From Leptothermofonsia sichuanensis E412 (GTDB lineage: Bacteria > Cyanobacteriota > Cyanobacteriia > Leptolyngbyales > Leptolyngbyaceae), in NCBI RefSeq assembly GCF_019891175.1, contig NZ_CP072600.1:4774001-4838000 (forward strand): 64,000 nucleotides of DNA, in the 5' to 3' direction. Numbering within the stretch: the stretch's first letter is position 1; the number at the start of each line of letters is the position of its first letter. The notes under the pieces were generated by a model that was given only the letters and a program-made list of their open reading frames with translations, did no database searches and was not told the origin of the DNA. Made by a program: the position numbers and the translations under genes. Positions 34,760-44,078 of the stretch are shown piece after piece.

Positions 34760-36859
34760 ATGCATAACCTGGATACACGAGAGTGGTTACTGACCAATGG
34801 GTTAGGGGGATTTGCCAGTGGTACGGTTTGTGATGCGCGTACTCGCAGTTATCACGGTTGGCTGATGGCTGCCCTGGAACCTCCAGGTAAGCGGACTCTG
34901 TTGCTGTCCCACCTGGAAGCCAGCCTGGAAGTAGAGGGACAGATTGTTGCCCTGGGCACTAACTTCTGGAAGGGCGATAAGCTGGATCCCTGGGGATATC
35001 AACGGCTTCGCAGTTTTACGGTCGATCCAGTGCCTACCTGGGTCTGGGGACAGGATGAATGGCAGGTTACACGCAGAGTGTCAATGCCTTATGGGCTGTT
35101 GTATGAGGGAAGTAGTGACCGCCTGGGGATTCACCCCCAGGTCACCAACCGGGTTCTGGTGCACTATCAATACATAGGTAGCCAACCGGGCGTATTGAGG
35201 TTACGCCCGCTGATTGGCGATCGCGACTTCCACCATCTGCAACAGCAAGATCCGGATCTGACCTTTTCCCAACTGGTGGATGTTAACCAGATATTTTTAC
35301 AGGCACTCTGGGGGGGCAAAAGGGCCAGGGCAGGGACTCCCTGGCAACTGCGCTGGAGTCAGGGACATTACCAGCCAGAAGGCGTATGGTACTGGAATTA
35401 TTACTATCCTCAGGAGGCAAGCCGGGGGCTGGACTGCCTGGAAGATCTGTACAGTCCTGGCTACCTGACGATTTTGATGCAACCAGGGGAAGCTGTAACG
35501 CTGGAAGCCAGGGTGGGGCTACCCACAACTGAGCTGGCAAGTTTGAACCCGCGGACGTTTGACCAGACCGTTGTAGCGAAACAGCAACGGTTGGAACGGG
35601 AGTTTTTGCACCTGCCCCATGTGGCTGGCAGTCAGGCAGAACTATGGGAACGATTGTTGCGGGCAAGTGACCAGTTCATTGCCTACCAGACGGCTTCAAC
35701 CATGCCCACAATGGTAGCCGGGTACCACTGGTTTGGCGATCGCAGCCGTGACACCCTGCTTTGCCTGCCAGGGTTTGCACTGACGACCAGGCGCTATGCC
35801 CTGGCACGCAAGCTCCTGATCCGACTGGGACGGCTCTGCTGCCAGGGCTTAATTCCCAACGAACTCCCGGCAGGCGGAGAAGACCCCGTCTTTCGCAGTA
35901 TTGACTGTTCCCTCTGGTGGATCGAAATGCTCGGACTTTACCTGGAAGCAACCCAGGATTGGGATTTTCTGGTGGAGCAGTTTACGATCGTCAAACAGAT
36001 TTATAAGGCGTTCACTGCCGGAACCCTGCACGGCATTCGGGTGGATGCCTCCGATGGACTGATCACCTGGGACGACCCCATTGCCCTGACCTGGATGGAC
36101 ACGGTAGTAGATGGGCAACCAGTCACTCCACGCAATGGGAAGCCTGTAGAAATTAACGCCCTCTGGTATTCGGCCCTGTGCTGGGCAGAGCAATGGGCAA
36201 TTCGCCTGGGTGAAAATCCGGCTGCCCCCCATCGCGATCGCCTGAAAAGCCAGGTTCGCCGCTATGCTCAGCAGGCCCAGGAGGTAAAAACCTCTCTCCA
36301 GAAATTCTGGCAGCCTCAGACAGGCTATCTGCTGGATCGGATTGAGCCGGATGACCGGCTGGATGCCACAATTCGCCCAAATGCGGTGATTGCATTGTCT
36401 CTTCAGCACTGTGCCTTTACGACCGAGCAGGGGCGGCAGGTCTTGCAAGTTGCCCGCGATCGCCTCCTGACTCCCTATGGACTGCGCACCCTCGACCCGG
36501 CGGATAGCTCCTACCACAGGCATTGTGAAGGCACCCCCAGCGAGCGTGATCGAGCTTATCATCAGGGAACGGTCTGGAGCTGGTTGCTTGGTCCATTCAT
36601 CCGTGCCTGGAAACGGTTCTATGGTGAAACCGCAACGATTCCAATTGACTGGCAGCCTTTGCTGACCCATTTCAGCCAAGAAGCCTGTTTCTGGGGCATT
36701 TCAGAAATTTTTGATGGAGATGCGCCGCACCAGCCACGGGGTGCGATCGCCCATGCCATCCCCATTGCCGAATTACTGAGACACTGGCACGATCTTAGTT
36801 ATAGCAGGGGGCAGGAGACGGGGGACAGACAGGGGAAGGATAATGGGATCAGGTTTTAA
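34760..36859 (+). CDS. Glycogen-debranching-type enzyme (amylo-alpha-1,6-glucosidase family)
   Basis: 699 residues from the ATG at 34760, just before the conserved REWLLTNGLGGFASGTV start. A TTG at 34691 would add 23 residues without family character. The N-terminal beta-rich GDE_N-type domain (about 5-290) contains RSYHGWLMAAL. The C-terminal (alpha/alpha)6 glucosidase domain (about 320-680) has AGYHWFGDRSRDTLL, SDGLITWDDP and AYHQGTVWSWLLGPFI, with the acidic residues expected in the active-site cleft. It probably hydrolyses alpha-1,6 branches in glycogen. The last 20 codons (from YSRGQETGD) are encoded by the repeat at 36800-36895, so the native C-terminus has been replaced or extended. 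Confidence 0.9.
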   Translation: MHNLDTREWLLTNGLGGFASGTVCDARTRSYHGWLMAALEPPGKRTLLLSHLEASLEVEGQIVALGTNFWKGDKLDPWGYQRLRSFTVDPVPTWVWGQDEWQVTRRVSMPYGLLYEGSSDRLGIHPQVTNRVLVHYQYIGSQPGVLRLRPLIGDRDFHHLQQQDPDLTFSQLVDVNQIFLQALWGGKRARAGTPWQLRWSQGHYQPEGVWYWNYYYPQEASRGLDCLEDLYSPGYLTILMQPGEAVTLEARVGLPTTELASLNPRTFDQTVVAKQQRLEREFLHLPHVAGSQAELWERLLRASDQFIAYQTASTMPTMVAGYHWFGDRSRDTLLCLPGFALTTRRYALARKLLIRLGRLCCQGLIPNELPAGGEDPVFRSIDCSLWWIEMLGLYLEATQDWDFLVEQFTIVKQIYKAFTAGTLHGIRVDASDGLITWDDPIALTWMDTVVDGQPVTPRNGKPVEINALWYSALCWAEQWAIRLGENPAAPHRDRLKSQVRRYAQQAQEVKTSLQKFWQPQTGYLLDRIEPDDRLDATIRPNAVIALSLQHCAFTTEQGRQVLQVARDRLLTPYGLRTLDPADSSYHRHCEGTPSERDRAYHQGTVWSWLLGPFIRAWKRFYGETATIPIDWQPLLTHFSQEACFWGISEIFDGDAPHQPRGAIAHAIPIAELLRHWHDLSYSRGQETGDRQGKDNGIRF

Positions 36860-36895
36860 GTCTTCTAATTTGTCCTGACCTGGATGGCTACCGCG
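36800..36895. repeat. TATAGCAGGGG repeat overlapping the debranching-enzyme 3' end
   Basis: Begins TATAGCAGGGGGCAGGAGAC, continues through TGGGATCAGGTTTTAAG and ends near CCTGACCTGGATGGCTACC. The same order of blocks is at 47665-47757. The first 60 bases are translated as the C-terminus of the upstream protein, including its stop. Confidence 0.75.
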
Positions 36896-36911
36896 ATAAC
36901 ATCGGAATCAT

Positions 36912-39029
36912 ATGCCGATACTGACCGTTACTCAAAACACCGTCTTTAAGAAAACAACGGCGGCGGCCACCAATCTTTCCTCCTCGGAGAAATTTCCCGT
37001 TTCTGCCGGGCAATTTTTCACAGTCAACTATGCCTTCAGGGTCGGTGAGCATTGCTTCATTGAGCTACCCCAACCCCTGGGCATGGTTGGCAGGGTGGGA
37101 TACTTTTATCTGCTCCATGTAAAAGTCTCGTTGCAAGAACTGCGAGGAGTCTGGTTAACCAATATCGACAGTGAGATTCTCTATTCTCGCCAGAACCTTA
37201 AACAGGGCTTCCAATTGCTGAAAACCCTGGGATTTAATACGATTTATCCAGTGGTGTGGCATAGCGGTTATACCCTGTATCCCAGTCCGATCGCCCAAAC
37301 ATTCTGCGGTTCAGCCACCATTCCCCATTCCCACTTTACCCATCGGGATTTGCTGGCAGAGATCCTGGAAGAAGCAAAACCTTTGAATTTGCGAGTCATC
37401 CCCTGTTTTGAATATGGTTTGATGACGGCTCCAAATAGCTCTCTAGCCCTTCAACGTCCAGATTTGCTGACCACTGATCGGCAAAATAATCAAATTTTTA
37501 ATCGCAAGCTCTGGTTGAATCCGTGCCAGCCCGAAGTTCAACAATTTCTGGCGGCTTTAATGGCAGATGTGGCAGAAAGATATGAGGTCGATGGCATTCA
37601 ACTGGATGATAATTTCGGCTTTCCGGCTGTTTTGGGATACGACTCATTCAGTCAGGCATTGTATAGACGGGAAAATCAGGGAAAACCGATGCCTCAAACC
37701 CCTGAAGATCCCCAACGCCAGCAATGGTGCTGTAGTAAATTGACGACCCTGTTGCAACAGATTGTTAGCCGGGTTAAAGCAAAGCGAAATAGCCTGATTT
37801 CCCTGTCTCCCAACCCGTGGGGATTTGCACGCAAACATTACCATGCTGACTGGAGGTTGTGGCAGCAAATGGGGTTGGTGGAAGAACTGGTGGTGCAGGT
37901 GTATCGCAGTGATTTCACTACCTTTGTGACTGAACTGGACAAAGCCGAAGTGGTGACGGCTCGTTCCCAGATTCCAACAGCGATCGCGATTTTGACCGGC
38001 TTAAATACAAAACCAGTCAGTTTTAGCCAGTTCAATCAACAGATCCAGAAAACACGGGAAAAGCAATTTGCTGGTATTGTCTGTTTTTTCTACGAAACCC
38101 TGCTCTACCAGCACCTGTCCCCAACAAAAATTCCGCGCAATTTATCCGATTTGCAACGCCTGTTTCCTTCAATTCAGGAGTTTCCCTTCTCAGATCTGGA
38201 TCGGCATTGGGCATCAGCCTGTATGCTTGCCCTGACTGAACGGGGTGTGATGCGTGGTTATCCAGATCGCACCTGCCGTCCTGATGTGGGGATGACACGA
38301 GCCGAATTTGCGGCATTGGTGGCGGCGGTGTTCCCCTCTGCCCGAGCGATCCGCCCACCGGGGACGTTTTCAGATGTATCGCCCCAGGATTGGTTCCATC
38401 CAGCGATTCAGTGGGCAACTGAGCGGGGGTTGCTGGCTGGTTATCCGGATGGCACCTTTCGACCGCATCAAATGGCTTCAAAGTTACAGGCGATATTAGT
38501 GCTGGTCAGTCCGCAATCGGTGTCAAATCCCTGGGTTCCCCACGAGTTATTGCGTCTGTACTTTGAGGATCTGGCCCAGGTTTCAGATTGGGCAAAAAAA
38601 GCACTTTCGGATGCGATCGTGGCAGATATTGTGGTGAACTATCCCAATGTCCGACAACTGCGCCCCAATCAAATCATCACACGGGGCGAAGTGGCTGCTC
38701 TGGTTTGTCGCACGTTGAAAATTTTGCATACCGTTCCCCGACCCTATGCCACCTGGTACTGGGGGTTGGATGAAATTACTGAAGCAGTTACTGTTCCTTA
38801 TGAAACCTGGAATGGCAGTGGTCGGTTGATGCGAGATATTCAGGTGCGCTTATCCCAACTTGGACTGTACCCGGTGCATGAAATTAATGGAGCCTACAAC
38901 TGGAAAACTGAGCAGGGACTCATCCAGTTCTGTACGGCTTTGAACCTGCCCAATATGAAAACTGGCGTATTGGATCAACCCTTTGCCCGGGCTTTAATCA
39001 ATACTTCATCCCTGAAAACTGGAAGCTAA
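36912..39029 (+). CDS. GHL10-type glycosidase-like protein with SLH and peptidoglycan-binding-like domains
   Basis: 705 residues. A short SH3-like N-terminal segment (about 28-80) is followed by a glycosyl-hydrolase-like TIM-barrel domain (about 80-430: LRGVWLTNIDSEIL, YPVVWHSGYTLYP, DGIQLDDNFGFP with candidate catalytic acids). Next come S-layer-homology repeats at about 438-625 (FSDLDRHWASACMLALTERG; FSDVSPQDWFHPAIQWATER; a third, more divergent). The C-terminal segment (MRDIQVRLSQLGLYPVHEIN) resembles a peptidoglycan-binding-1 repeat. SLH domains normally attach proteins to the cell wall, yet no signal peptide is visible at the annotated ATG, so the true N-terminus or export route is uncertain. 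The substrate is unknown. Confidence 0.88.
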   Translation: MPILTVTQNTVFKKTTAAATNLSSSEKFPVSAGQFFTVNYAFRVGEHCFIELPQPLGMVGRVGYFYLLHVKVSLQELRGVWLTNIDSEILYSRQNLKQGFQLLKTLGFNTIYPVVWHSGYTLYPSPIAQTFCGSATIPHSHFTHRDLLAEILEEAKPLNLRVIPCFEYGLMTAPNSSLALQRPDLLTTDRQNNQIFNRKLWLNPCQPEVQQFLAALMADVAERYEVDGIQLDDNFGFPAVLGYDSFSQALYRRENQGKPMPQTPEDPQRQQWCCSKLTTLLQQIVSRVKAKRNSLISLSPNPWGFARKHYHADWRLWQQMGLVEELVVQVYRSDFTTFVTELDKAEVVTARSQIPTAIAILTGLNTKPVSFSQFNQQIQKTREKQFAGIVCFFYETLLYQHLSPTKIPRNLSDLQRLFPSIQEFPFSDLDRHWASACMLALTERGVMRGYPDRTCRPDVGMTRAEFAALVAAVFPSARAIRPPGTFSDVSPQDWFHPAIQWATERGLLAGYPDGTFRPHQMASKLQAILVLVSPQSVSNPWVPHELLRLYFEDLAQVSDWAKKALSDAIVADIVVNYPNVRQLRPNQIITRGEVAALVCRTLKILHTVPRPYATWYWGLDEITEAVTVPYETWNGSGRLMRDIQVRLSQLGLYPVHEINGAYNWKTEQGLIQFCTALNLPNMKTGVLDQPFARALINTSSLKTGS

Positions 39030-39335
39030 CTATTTGACTGAATTATCTTCCCAGACACTGGCATTGCTGAATCTGGGGATGGAAAAGGTGCTGGATGCTT
39101 GAAACGTCGTTTCAATTCATCCCGCTTTTCAGCAACACCCCCAGACACCAGGGATCTGGGAATTGTCGCAGATCCCGTCTGTAGAAGAAGAAACGCCCAA
39201 ATCCTGCGGATTGAGAATGGATTGAGAAAAGATCCAGCCATTCTGTATAGACTGAAGTAACCTGAAGCGGGTTTCTGATCCGCATTCAGGGTTCGATAAT
39301 TAAAATTCTGACAGAGGTTAAGAGGCGAAGAAAAC
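39030..39335. other. Intergenic leader of ilvD
   Basis: No gene. The segment CCAGACACCAGGGATCTGGG (about 39142) recurs in diverged form near 34631. A hairpin at 39261-39290 lies just upstream of ilvD. Confidence 0.45.
39261..39290 (+). promoter_or_regulatory. Hairpin in the ilvD leader
   Basis: CCTGAAGCGG pairs with CCGCATTCAGG across a nine-base loop, with one bulged base. It ends 45 bases before the ilvD ATG and is not followed by a U-run. No leader peptide rich in Ile, Leu or Val was found, so attenuation is not supported. Confidence 0.3.
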
Positions 39336-41024
39336 ATGGCAGAGAATTTGAGAAGCCGGGTTGTGACGCAGGGGGTGCAGCGCTCACCGAACCGGGCCAT
39401 GCTGCGGGCAGTGGGGTTTAAGGATGAAGACTTCACGAAACCCATTGTTGGCATTGCCAATGGACACAGCACCATTACTCCCTGCAACATGGGCATTATG
39501 CCCCTGGCACAACGGGCAGAGAGCGGCATTCGGGCAGCCGGTGGAATGCCTCAAATGTTTGGTACCATCACCATCAGCGATGGCATCTCGATGGGAACGG
39601 AAGGGATGAAGTACTCCCTGGTATCGCGGGATGTAATTGCCGATTCGATTGAAACTGCCTGCATGGGGCAGAGTATGGATGGCGTGATTGCGATTGGTGG
39701 CTGCGATAAAAACATGCCAGGGGCAATGATTGCGATCGCCCGCATGAACATTCCTGCCATCTTTGTCTACGGCGGTACGATTAAGCCCGGACACCTGGAT
39801 GGCCAGGATTTGACGGTGGTCAGTGCCTTTGAAGCGGTGGGTCAATACAGTGCTGGCAAAATCAGCCATGAACAGATGATGCAGGTGGAACGCCATGCCT
39901 GCCCCGGTGCCGGTTCCTGTGGTGGGATGTTTACGGCAAACACAATGTCCTCTGCTTTTGAAGCAATGGGCATGAGTCTGATGTACTCTTCCACGATGGC
40001 GGCTGAGGATGCTGAAAAGGCTGACAGTGCTGAAAAGTCGGCAGTGGTTTTGCTGGATGCGATTCGGCAGCAGCGCCTGCCCCGCCACATCATCACCCGC
40101 CAGTCGATTGAAAATGCTATTGCAGTTGTCATGGCAATTGGTGGCTCCACAAATGCTGTGTTGCACTTCCTGGCGATCGCCCATGCGGCTGGTGTTGAAC
40201 TGACGCTGGATGATTTTGAAACCATTCGCGGGCGCGTCCCGGTTCTGTGTGACCTCAAACCCTCTGGTCGTTATGTCGCAACCGACTTACACAAAGCAGG
40301 GGGCATTCCCCAGGTAATGAAGATGTTACTCGTACATGGACTGCTGCATGGGGATGCCCTCACTATCTCTGGTCAGACCATTGAGGAACTGCTGAGAGAC
40401 ATTCCCAGCGAACCCAGCCCTGACCAGGATGTGATCCGACCCTGGGACAATCCCATGTATCCCAGTGGACACCTGGCAATTCTGAAGGGCAACCTGGCGA
40501 CGGAAGGGGCTGTTGCCAAAATTACAGGTGTTAAGAACCCTCAAATCACTGGACCTGCCCGGGTGTTTGAGTCAGAAGAAGCCTGTCTGGAAGCGATCCT
40601 GGCAAATCAGATTAACCCTGGCGATATCCTGGTCATCCGCTACGAGGGACCCAAGGGGGGACCCGGTATGCGGGAAATGCTGGCTCCCACGTCAGCCATT
40701 ATCGGTGCCGGTTTGGGGGATGCCGTAGGACTGATTACCGATGGTCGGTTTTCAGGTGGCACCTACGGCATGGTTGTGGGTCACGTGGCCCCAGAGGCTT
40801 ATGTAGGTGGGGCGATCGCCCTTGTCCAGGAAGGGGATTCCATTACCATTGATGCTCCTGCCCGCCTGCTGCAATTGAACGTCCCCGATGACGAGTTAGA
40901 GCGTCGCCGTGCCAACTGGGTGCCACCCCAACCTCGCTACACCAGCGGTGTGCTGGCGAAGTATGCCACGCTGGTCGCGTCCAGCAGTCTGGGAGCCGTC
41001 ACCGATTTGCATGTGAAACCCTAG
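39336..41024 (+). CDS. ilvD: Dihydroxy-acid dehydratase
   Basis: 562 residues. It dehydrates 2,3-dihydroxy-isovalerate and 2,3-dihydroxy-3-methylvalerate in valine, isoleucine and leucine synthesis. The three cluster-ligand cysteines of the IlvD/Edd family are visible in [19 protein letters not shown] and [14 protein letters not shown]. The C-terminal [20 protein letters not shown] motif carries the catalytic Ser region. Length is normal. AAGAGGCG lies upstream of the ATG. It is a single-gene unit here; the neighbours are unrelated. Confidence 0.97.
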   Translation: MAENLRSRVVTQGVQRSPNRAMLRAVGFKDEDFTKPIVGIANGHSTITPCNMGIMPLAQRAESGIRAAGGMPQMFGTITISDGISMGTEGMKYSLVSRDVIADSIETACMGQSMDGVIAIGGCDKNMPGAMIAIARMNIPAIFVYGGTIKPGHLDGQDLTVVSAFEAVGQYSAGKISHEQMMQVERHACPGAGSCGGMFTANTMSSAFEAMGMSLMYSSTMAAEDAEKADSAEKSAVVLLDAIRQQRLPRHIITRQSIENAIAVVMAIGGSTNAVLHFLAIAHAAGVELTLDDFETIRGRVPVLCDLKPSGRYVATDLHKAGGIPQVMKMLLVHGLLHGDALTISGQTIEELLRDIPSEPSPDQDVIRPWDNPMYPSGHLAILKGNLATEGAVAKITGVKNPQITGPARVFESEEACLEAILANQINPGDILVIRYEGPKGGPGMREMLAPTSAIIGAGLGDAVGLITDGRFSGGTYGMVVGHVAPEAYVGGAIALVQEGDSITIDAPARLLQLNVPDDELERRRANWVPPQPRYTSGVLAKYATLVASSSLGAVTDLHVKP

Positions 41025-41131
41025 TACTCGACGGCGGAAATAAACCTGCCATTGATGCGACTGGAAAGCCCTGAGAATAAGGCCATTCCTATTTCTGCCT
41101 GCTGCCTTTGTACTTCTGCCTTTCAGTACTA

Positions 41132-41225
41132 GTGGTCTGTCAAGAATTATTTTGTGGGTTGAAAACCCCAAAATAATAACCTTATTCCTGACCCCAGACT
41201 CACACATACAAAGTTGACAAACCAC
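41132..41225. repeat. 94-bp MITE related to the IS630 element, copy 1
   Basis: Ends are GTGGTCTGTCAAGAATTATT and, on the opposite strand, GTGGTTTGTCAACTTTGTAT. The inside contains the palindrome GGGTTGAAAACCCC. The second copy (44949-45041) is nearly identical. The terminal TGTCAAGAA and TGTCAACTTTGT blocks match the left and right ends of the IS630 element at 10111-11324. Confidence 0.85.
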
Positions 41226-41509
41226 CAGAACGTCGGTACAGAAATCGGATTTCTGCTAAGGGATACCCAGTGCATATTCAAAAAACCTTTTTTGGAAGAT
41301 CCGCTCAGCCCTCATCCCCCAACCCCTTCTCCCAAACTTGGAAGAAGGGGAGTGAAAAAGGGTTGAAGTCCCTCTCCCAAAACTGAGAGAGGGATTTAAG
41401 GTGAGGGCGCACTGGATGCTTGCACAGCAGGTTAATTGAGACGGCACCAAGTTTTCTTGAATTTCTCACCAGAAGTCCGATTTCCCGAAATTTTGAACCG
41501 ATGCTCTAG
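41224..41509. repeat. 105-bp palindromic repeat, copy 4, interrupted by a second repeat
   Basis: The left half runs from 41224 to about 41270 (AGAACGTCGGTACAGAAATC), the right half from about 41443 to 41509 (ends TTTGAACCGATGCTCTAG). Between them lies about 170 bp that includes the common cyanobacterial CCCTCATCCCCCAACCCCTT repeat with two hairpins and a closing GGTGAGGG. The nesting gives the order of insertion. Confidence 0.75.
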
Positions 41510-41559
41510 AAATACCGCTCCAAAATCATAGTTTGCGCTTTACTGTACCGGCTTCATGG

Positions 41560-42207
41560 TCAGGAGGCTTTTTCAGGCACCACCCAGTAGTAAATGGTTC
41601 TACCCTCTACTTCCACCACTTTTTCGGGTTTCCAGTCGCCCATATCAAATTGGTGGGAGACAACGCGGGTGCCGGGCTTGAGTTGTTCGAGCAATCTGGG
41701 GCGCAACCGCAGGTTAACCTCTGGTAACAGATAAAGGGTAACAACCGTAGCGTTGCTGAAATCGGTTTCAAACAAATCCTCTTCCCTGAATTTCACGCGA
41801 TCGCTGACACCCGCTTCCTGCGCATTCTGGTTGGCTTCCTGCACACGCTGAGGATCGATGTCCACTCCAACTCCGCGAGTACCAAACTTCTTAGCCGCAG
41901 TAATCACAATCCGACCATCGCCGCTACCGAGGTCATAGAGAATGTCATCTCCAGTCACATTCGCAATTTGCAGCATTTCCTCAACTACGGCTGGAGGAGT
42001 CGGAACATAGGGGACATCCAGCGCTCTCGCCTGGGTTTCAGTGGTGGCACCCTGGGGCGTTCCACTGGTTTCCGTTTCGACCTGATTGGTGTTGGGTTGT
42101 TGCCCTGCATCTGCCCCAAAATTGCGTTGTTGATCACAGCCAACAATTCCTAAGCTAACAATGCCAGTTCCAACAATCAGTAATCGAAGTAAAGGGTGCA
42201 ATTTCAT
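41560..42207 (-). CDS. Lipoprotein with a class I SAM-dependent methyltransferase domain
   Basis: 215 residues from the ATG at 42207, fixed by AAGGA eight bases upstream. The N-terminus is a lipoprotein signal (LLIVGTGIVSLGIVGC, lipobox ending IVGC), followed by a Gln/Thr-rich linker. The methyltransferase domain starts near residue 60: motif I DILYDLGSGDGRIVITA, the acidic residue in GVGVDIDPQRV, and the FREEDLFETDFSNATVVTLYL region. A periplasmic, membrane-anchored methyltransferase is unusual, because SAM is cytoplasmic. It may be an inactive or repurposed fold. It lies downstream of an APC permease with a 121-bp gap. Confidence 0.85.
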   Translation of the reverse strand: MKLHPLLRLLIVGTGIVSLGIVGCDQQRNFGADAGQQPNTNQVETETSGTPQGATTETQARALDVPYVPTPPAVVEEMLQIANVTGDDILYDLGSGDGRIVITAAKKFGTRGVGVDIDPQRVQEANQNAQEAGVSDRVKFREEDLFETDFSNATVVTLYLLPEVNLRLRPRLLEQLKPGTRVVSHQFDMGDWKPEKVVEVEGRTIYYWVVPEKAS

Positions 42208-42328
42208 GATGATATTCCTTAAACGCAATAGTGTGATGTGCAACCTGGTAGCCAGGATCCCCGGTTTCTGAAGGGGTATTGCCCACAGTGTATACAGAGC
42301 CAGCAGTGTATACAGAGTGATAAGACAA

Positions 42329-43693
42329 TCAGGATCGGGGCAATCGCGGACGGTGCCATTGCAGAAATGGGATTCCCAGGGCAACGACAGCGACTCCAAC
42401 CAGCGCCCCAATGCCGGTGTAGACGATACTGGAGTAGAGCAAGTAGCCACAGACCATGCAAAACAGAATGGGGAGAACAGGATAGAGCGGTACCCGAAAC
42501 GGACGTAACCGATGAGGCTCCTGAACCCGCAAGACCATGAGTGAAAGAGTGCTGAAGAGGAAGAAAAACCAGAAAATGGGAGCCGTATAATCTACCATTG
42601 TCTCAAACCCGTTGCGGGTTACTGTGCCCAGAATGACCAGTGCCAGTGAGATCAGGGCTTGCAGCATATATCCGGCTGTGGGACTGCTGGGGCGAGTTTC
42701 CCAGCGTCCCAGGAACCGAAACCGGGGAACATCCTGTCCCAGGGCGTAATTGGTGCGAGCACCTGTAAAAATGGTGGCGTTAATACTGCCCAGCGTAGAT
42801 ATCACCACAATCAGGCTGATGATAACGGCTCCCGGTTCCCCCACCGTCTGGCGCAGCAGGTCAGCGGCGATCGCGGTTGACGCTGCCATGCCTTCCAATC
42901 CCAACCCCCTCAGATATGCCAGGTTAATCAGAAAATAGAGCGCGGTGATAATCCCCAGGCTCCAGAGGAGCGATCGCACAATATTCTGATGGGGGTGTTT
43001 AATCTCTGCGGAAATGTACGCGGCTTCATTCCAGCCGCCATAGGACAGTAAGACAAACACCAGTGCCAGTCCCCAGGAACCAGAGCCAGATTCAGTGGAA
43101 GGGGGGGCAGCGGCAAGAACGGGGGCAACCATAAACCCAATCAGAATAACCAGCAGTAACCCCAAAACCTGAGCCACCGCCAGCCAGTTTTGAGTCAGCG
43201 TTCCCTGGCGCAGGCCCAGGATGTTAAGGGCCGTGAGCAGGGCAATCGCCAGGGCAGCGTAGAGCGAGGGTGAATAGGGTCCCAGGGGAGCCAATTGGGA
43301 GGCGTAATCACCAAAAACAAATGCCAGCAGGGCAATTGAACCAGTCTGGATGACGGTCATCCGTGCCCAGGCAAAGAGGGTAGCAATCGACTGCCCAAAA
43401 GCTCGCTGCAAGTAGAAATAGTTACCACCCACATGGGGATAGGAGGTCGCCAGTTCTGCATAACACAGTGCCCCAATGAGCGACACCAGTCCACCCAGCA
43501 GCCAGACCTGTAAAACCGCCCCCCAACTAGTCATATTGGTCGCAACCAGGGATGGCGTTTCAAAAATTCCTGCCCCAATCACAATTCCGACAATAATGGC
43601 GATCGCGTTGAGCAGGGTAATTGATGGCTTTGGAATAGAAGAAGTCGTAGATACTGTTTGTTCAAGCAGACTTGGTTGCTCAACTCGATTCAC
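42329..43693 (-). CDS. APC-superfamily amino-acid permease
   Basis: 454 residues with about 12 hydrophobic segments. The first is the family signature IAIIVGIVIGAGIFETPSLV, whose glycine-rich unwound helix binds the substrate amino group. It continues through LVSLIGALCYAELATSYPHV. The GTG at 43693 has an AGGA site; a TTG six codons upstream is weaker. The closest types are LAT/serine-threonine exchangers and cation amino-acid transporters, but the substrate cannot be set from sequence alone. It is followed by the lipoprotein methyltransferase. The gap between them contains a CAGTGTATACAGAG direct repeat. Confidence 0.9.
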   Translation of the reverse strand: MNRVEQPSLLEQTVSTTSSIPKPSITLLNAIAIIVGIVIGAGIFETPSLVATNMTSWGAVLQVWLLGGLVSLIGALCYAELATSYPHVGGNYFYLQRAFGQSIATLFAWARMTVIQTGSIALLAFVFGDYASQLAPLGPYSPSLYAALAIALLTALNILGLRQGTLTQNWLAVAQVLGLLLVILIGFMVAPVLAAAPPSTESGSGSWGLALVFVLLSYGGWNEAAYISAEIKHPHQNIVRSLLWSLGIITALYFLINLAYLRGLGLEGMAASTAIAADLLRQTVGEPGAVIISLIVVISTLGSINATIFTGARTNYALGQDVPRFRFLGRWETRPSSPTAGYMLQALISLALVILGTVTRNGFETMVDYTAPIFWFFFLFSTLSLMVLRVQEPHRLRPFRVPLYPVLPILFCMVCGYLLYSSIVYTGIGALVGVAVVALGIPFLQWHRPRLPRS

Positions 43694-44078
43694 AATGCTA
43701 ATTCCTATCAAACAGTGGTCGGTTCAAGTGAAGCCAGATGTGCAATTCGGTACTAGTGCATTGCGGCAGAAGTTTTTCACCACAAAGGCACGAAGGGACA
43801 CAAAGTTTCTTAACTTAGGTCTTGCACCATTCTCAACAAACCTTGAGAAACCTGGTTTCTGAACGAAGAATCAGGGCTTTTAGGTTGAGTGAATGGCAAG
43901 AAACCCAGTTTCTGACACTGCTGCAAGATTTGAGTTAAAGCCTATCCGAAAACTTCCTCAGTCTGGATTTGAGCTTTGTCCATTGGGGCTTTTCGGATAG
44001 GCTTTTAGTGCGCCTGGTGTCTTTGTGGTTCAACCTGAAACTGGCGGGTTATTTTCGCCAATCTGCACTGGTTCAGAT
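43694..44078. other. Intergenic, repeat-rich, with a long hairpin
   Basis: No gene. It contains a TTTCACCACAAAGGCACGAA tract of a kind frequent in cyanobacterial genomes, diverged copies of GAAACCTGGTTTCT, and an inverted repeat with 16-base arms, AAAGCCTATCCGAAAA at 43937-43952 and its complement at 43990-44005. The last could act as a transcription barrier between the two leftward genes. Confidence 0.5.
43937..44005. repeat. Long inverted repeat (16-base perfect arms)
   Basis: AAAGCCTATCCGAAAA and its perfect complement enclose 37 bases. It lies 73 bp downstream of the outer-membrane protein gene, on the terminator side, but no U-run follows. Confidence 0.6.

Noticed and set aside
35849-36679. 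Long minus-strand open frame (276 codons)
   Set aside because: Antisense to the debranching-enzyme gene and lacks any domain pattern.
39030-39335. Attenuator or riboswitch controlling ilvD
   Set aside because: A hairpin exists, but there is no leader peptide with branched-chain codons and no terminator U-run.
39384-40184. Long minus-strand open frame (266 codons)
   Set aside because: Antisense to ilvD, with His- and Asn-rich composition and no recognisable motif.
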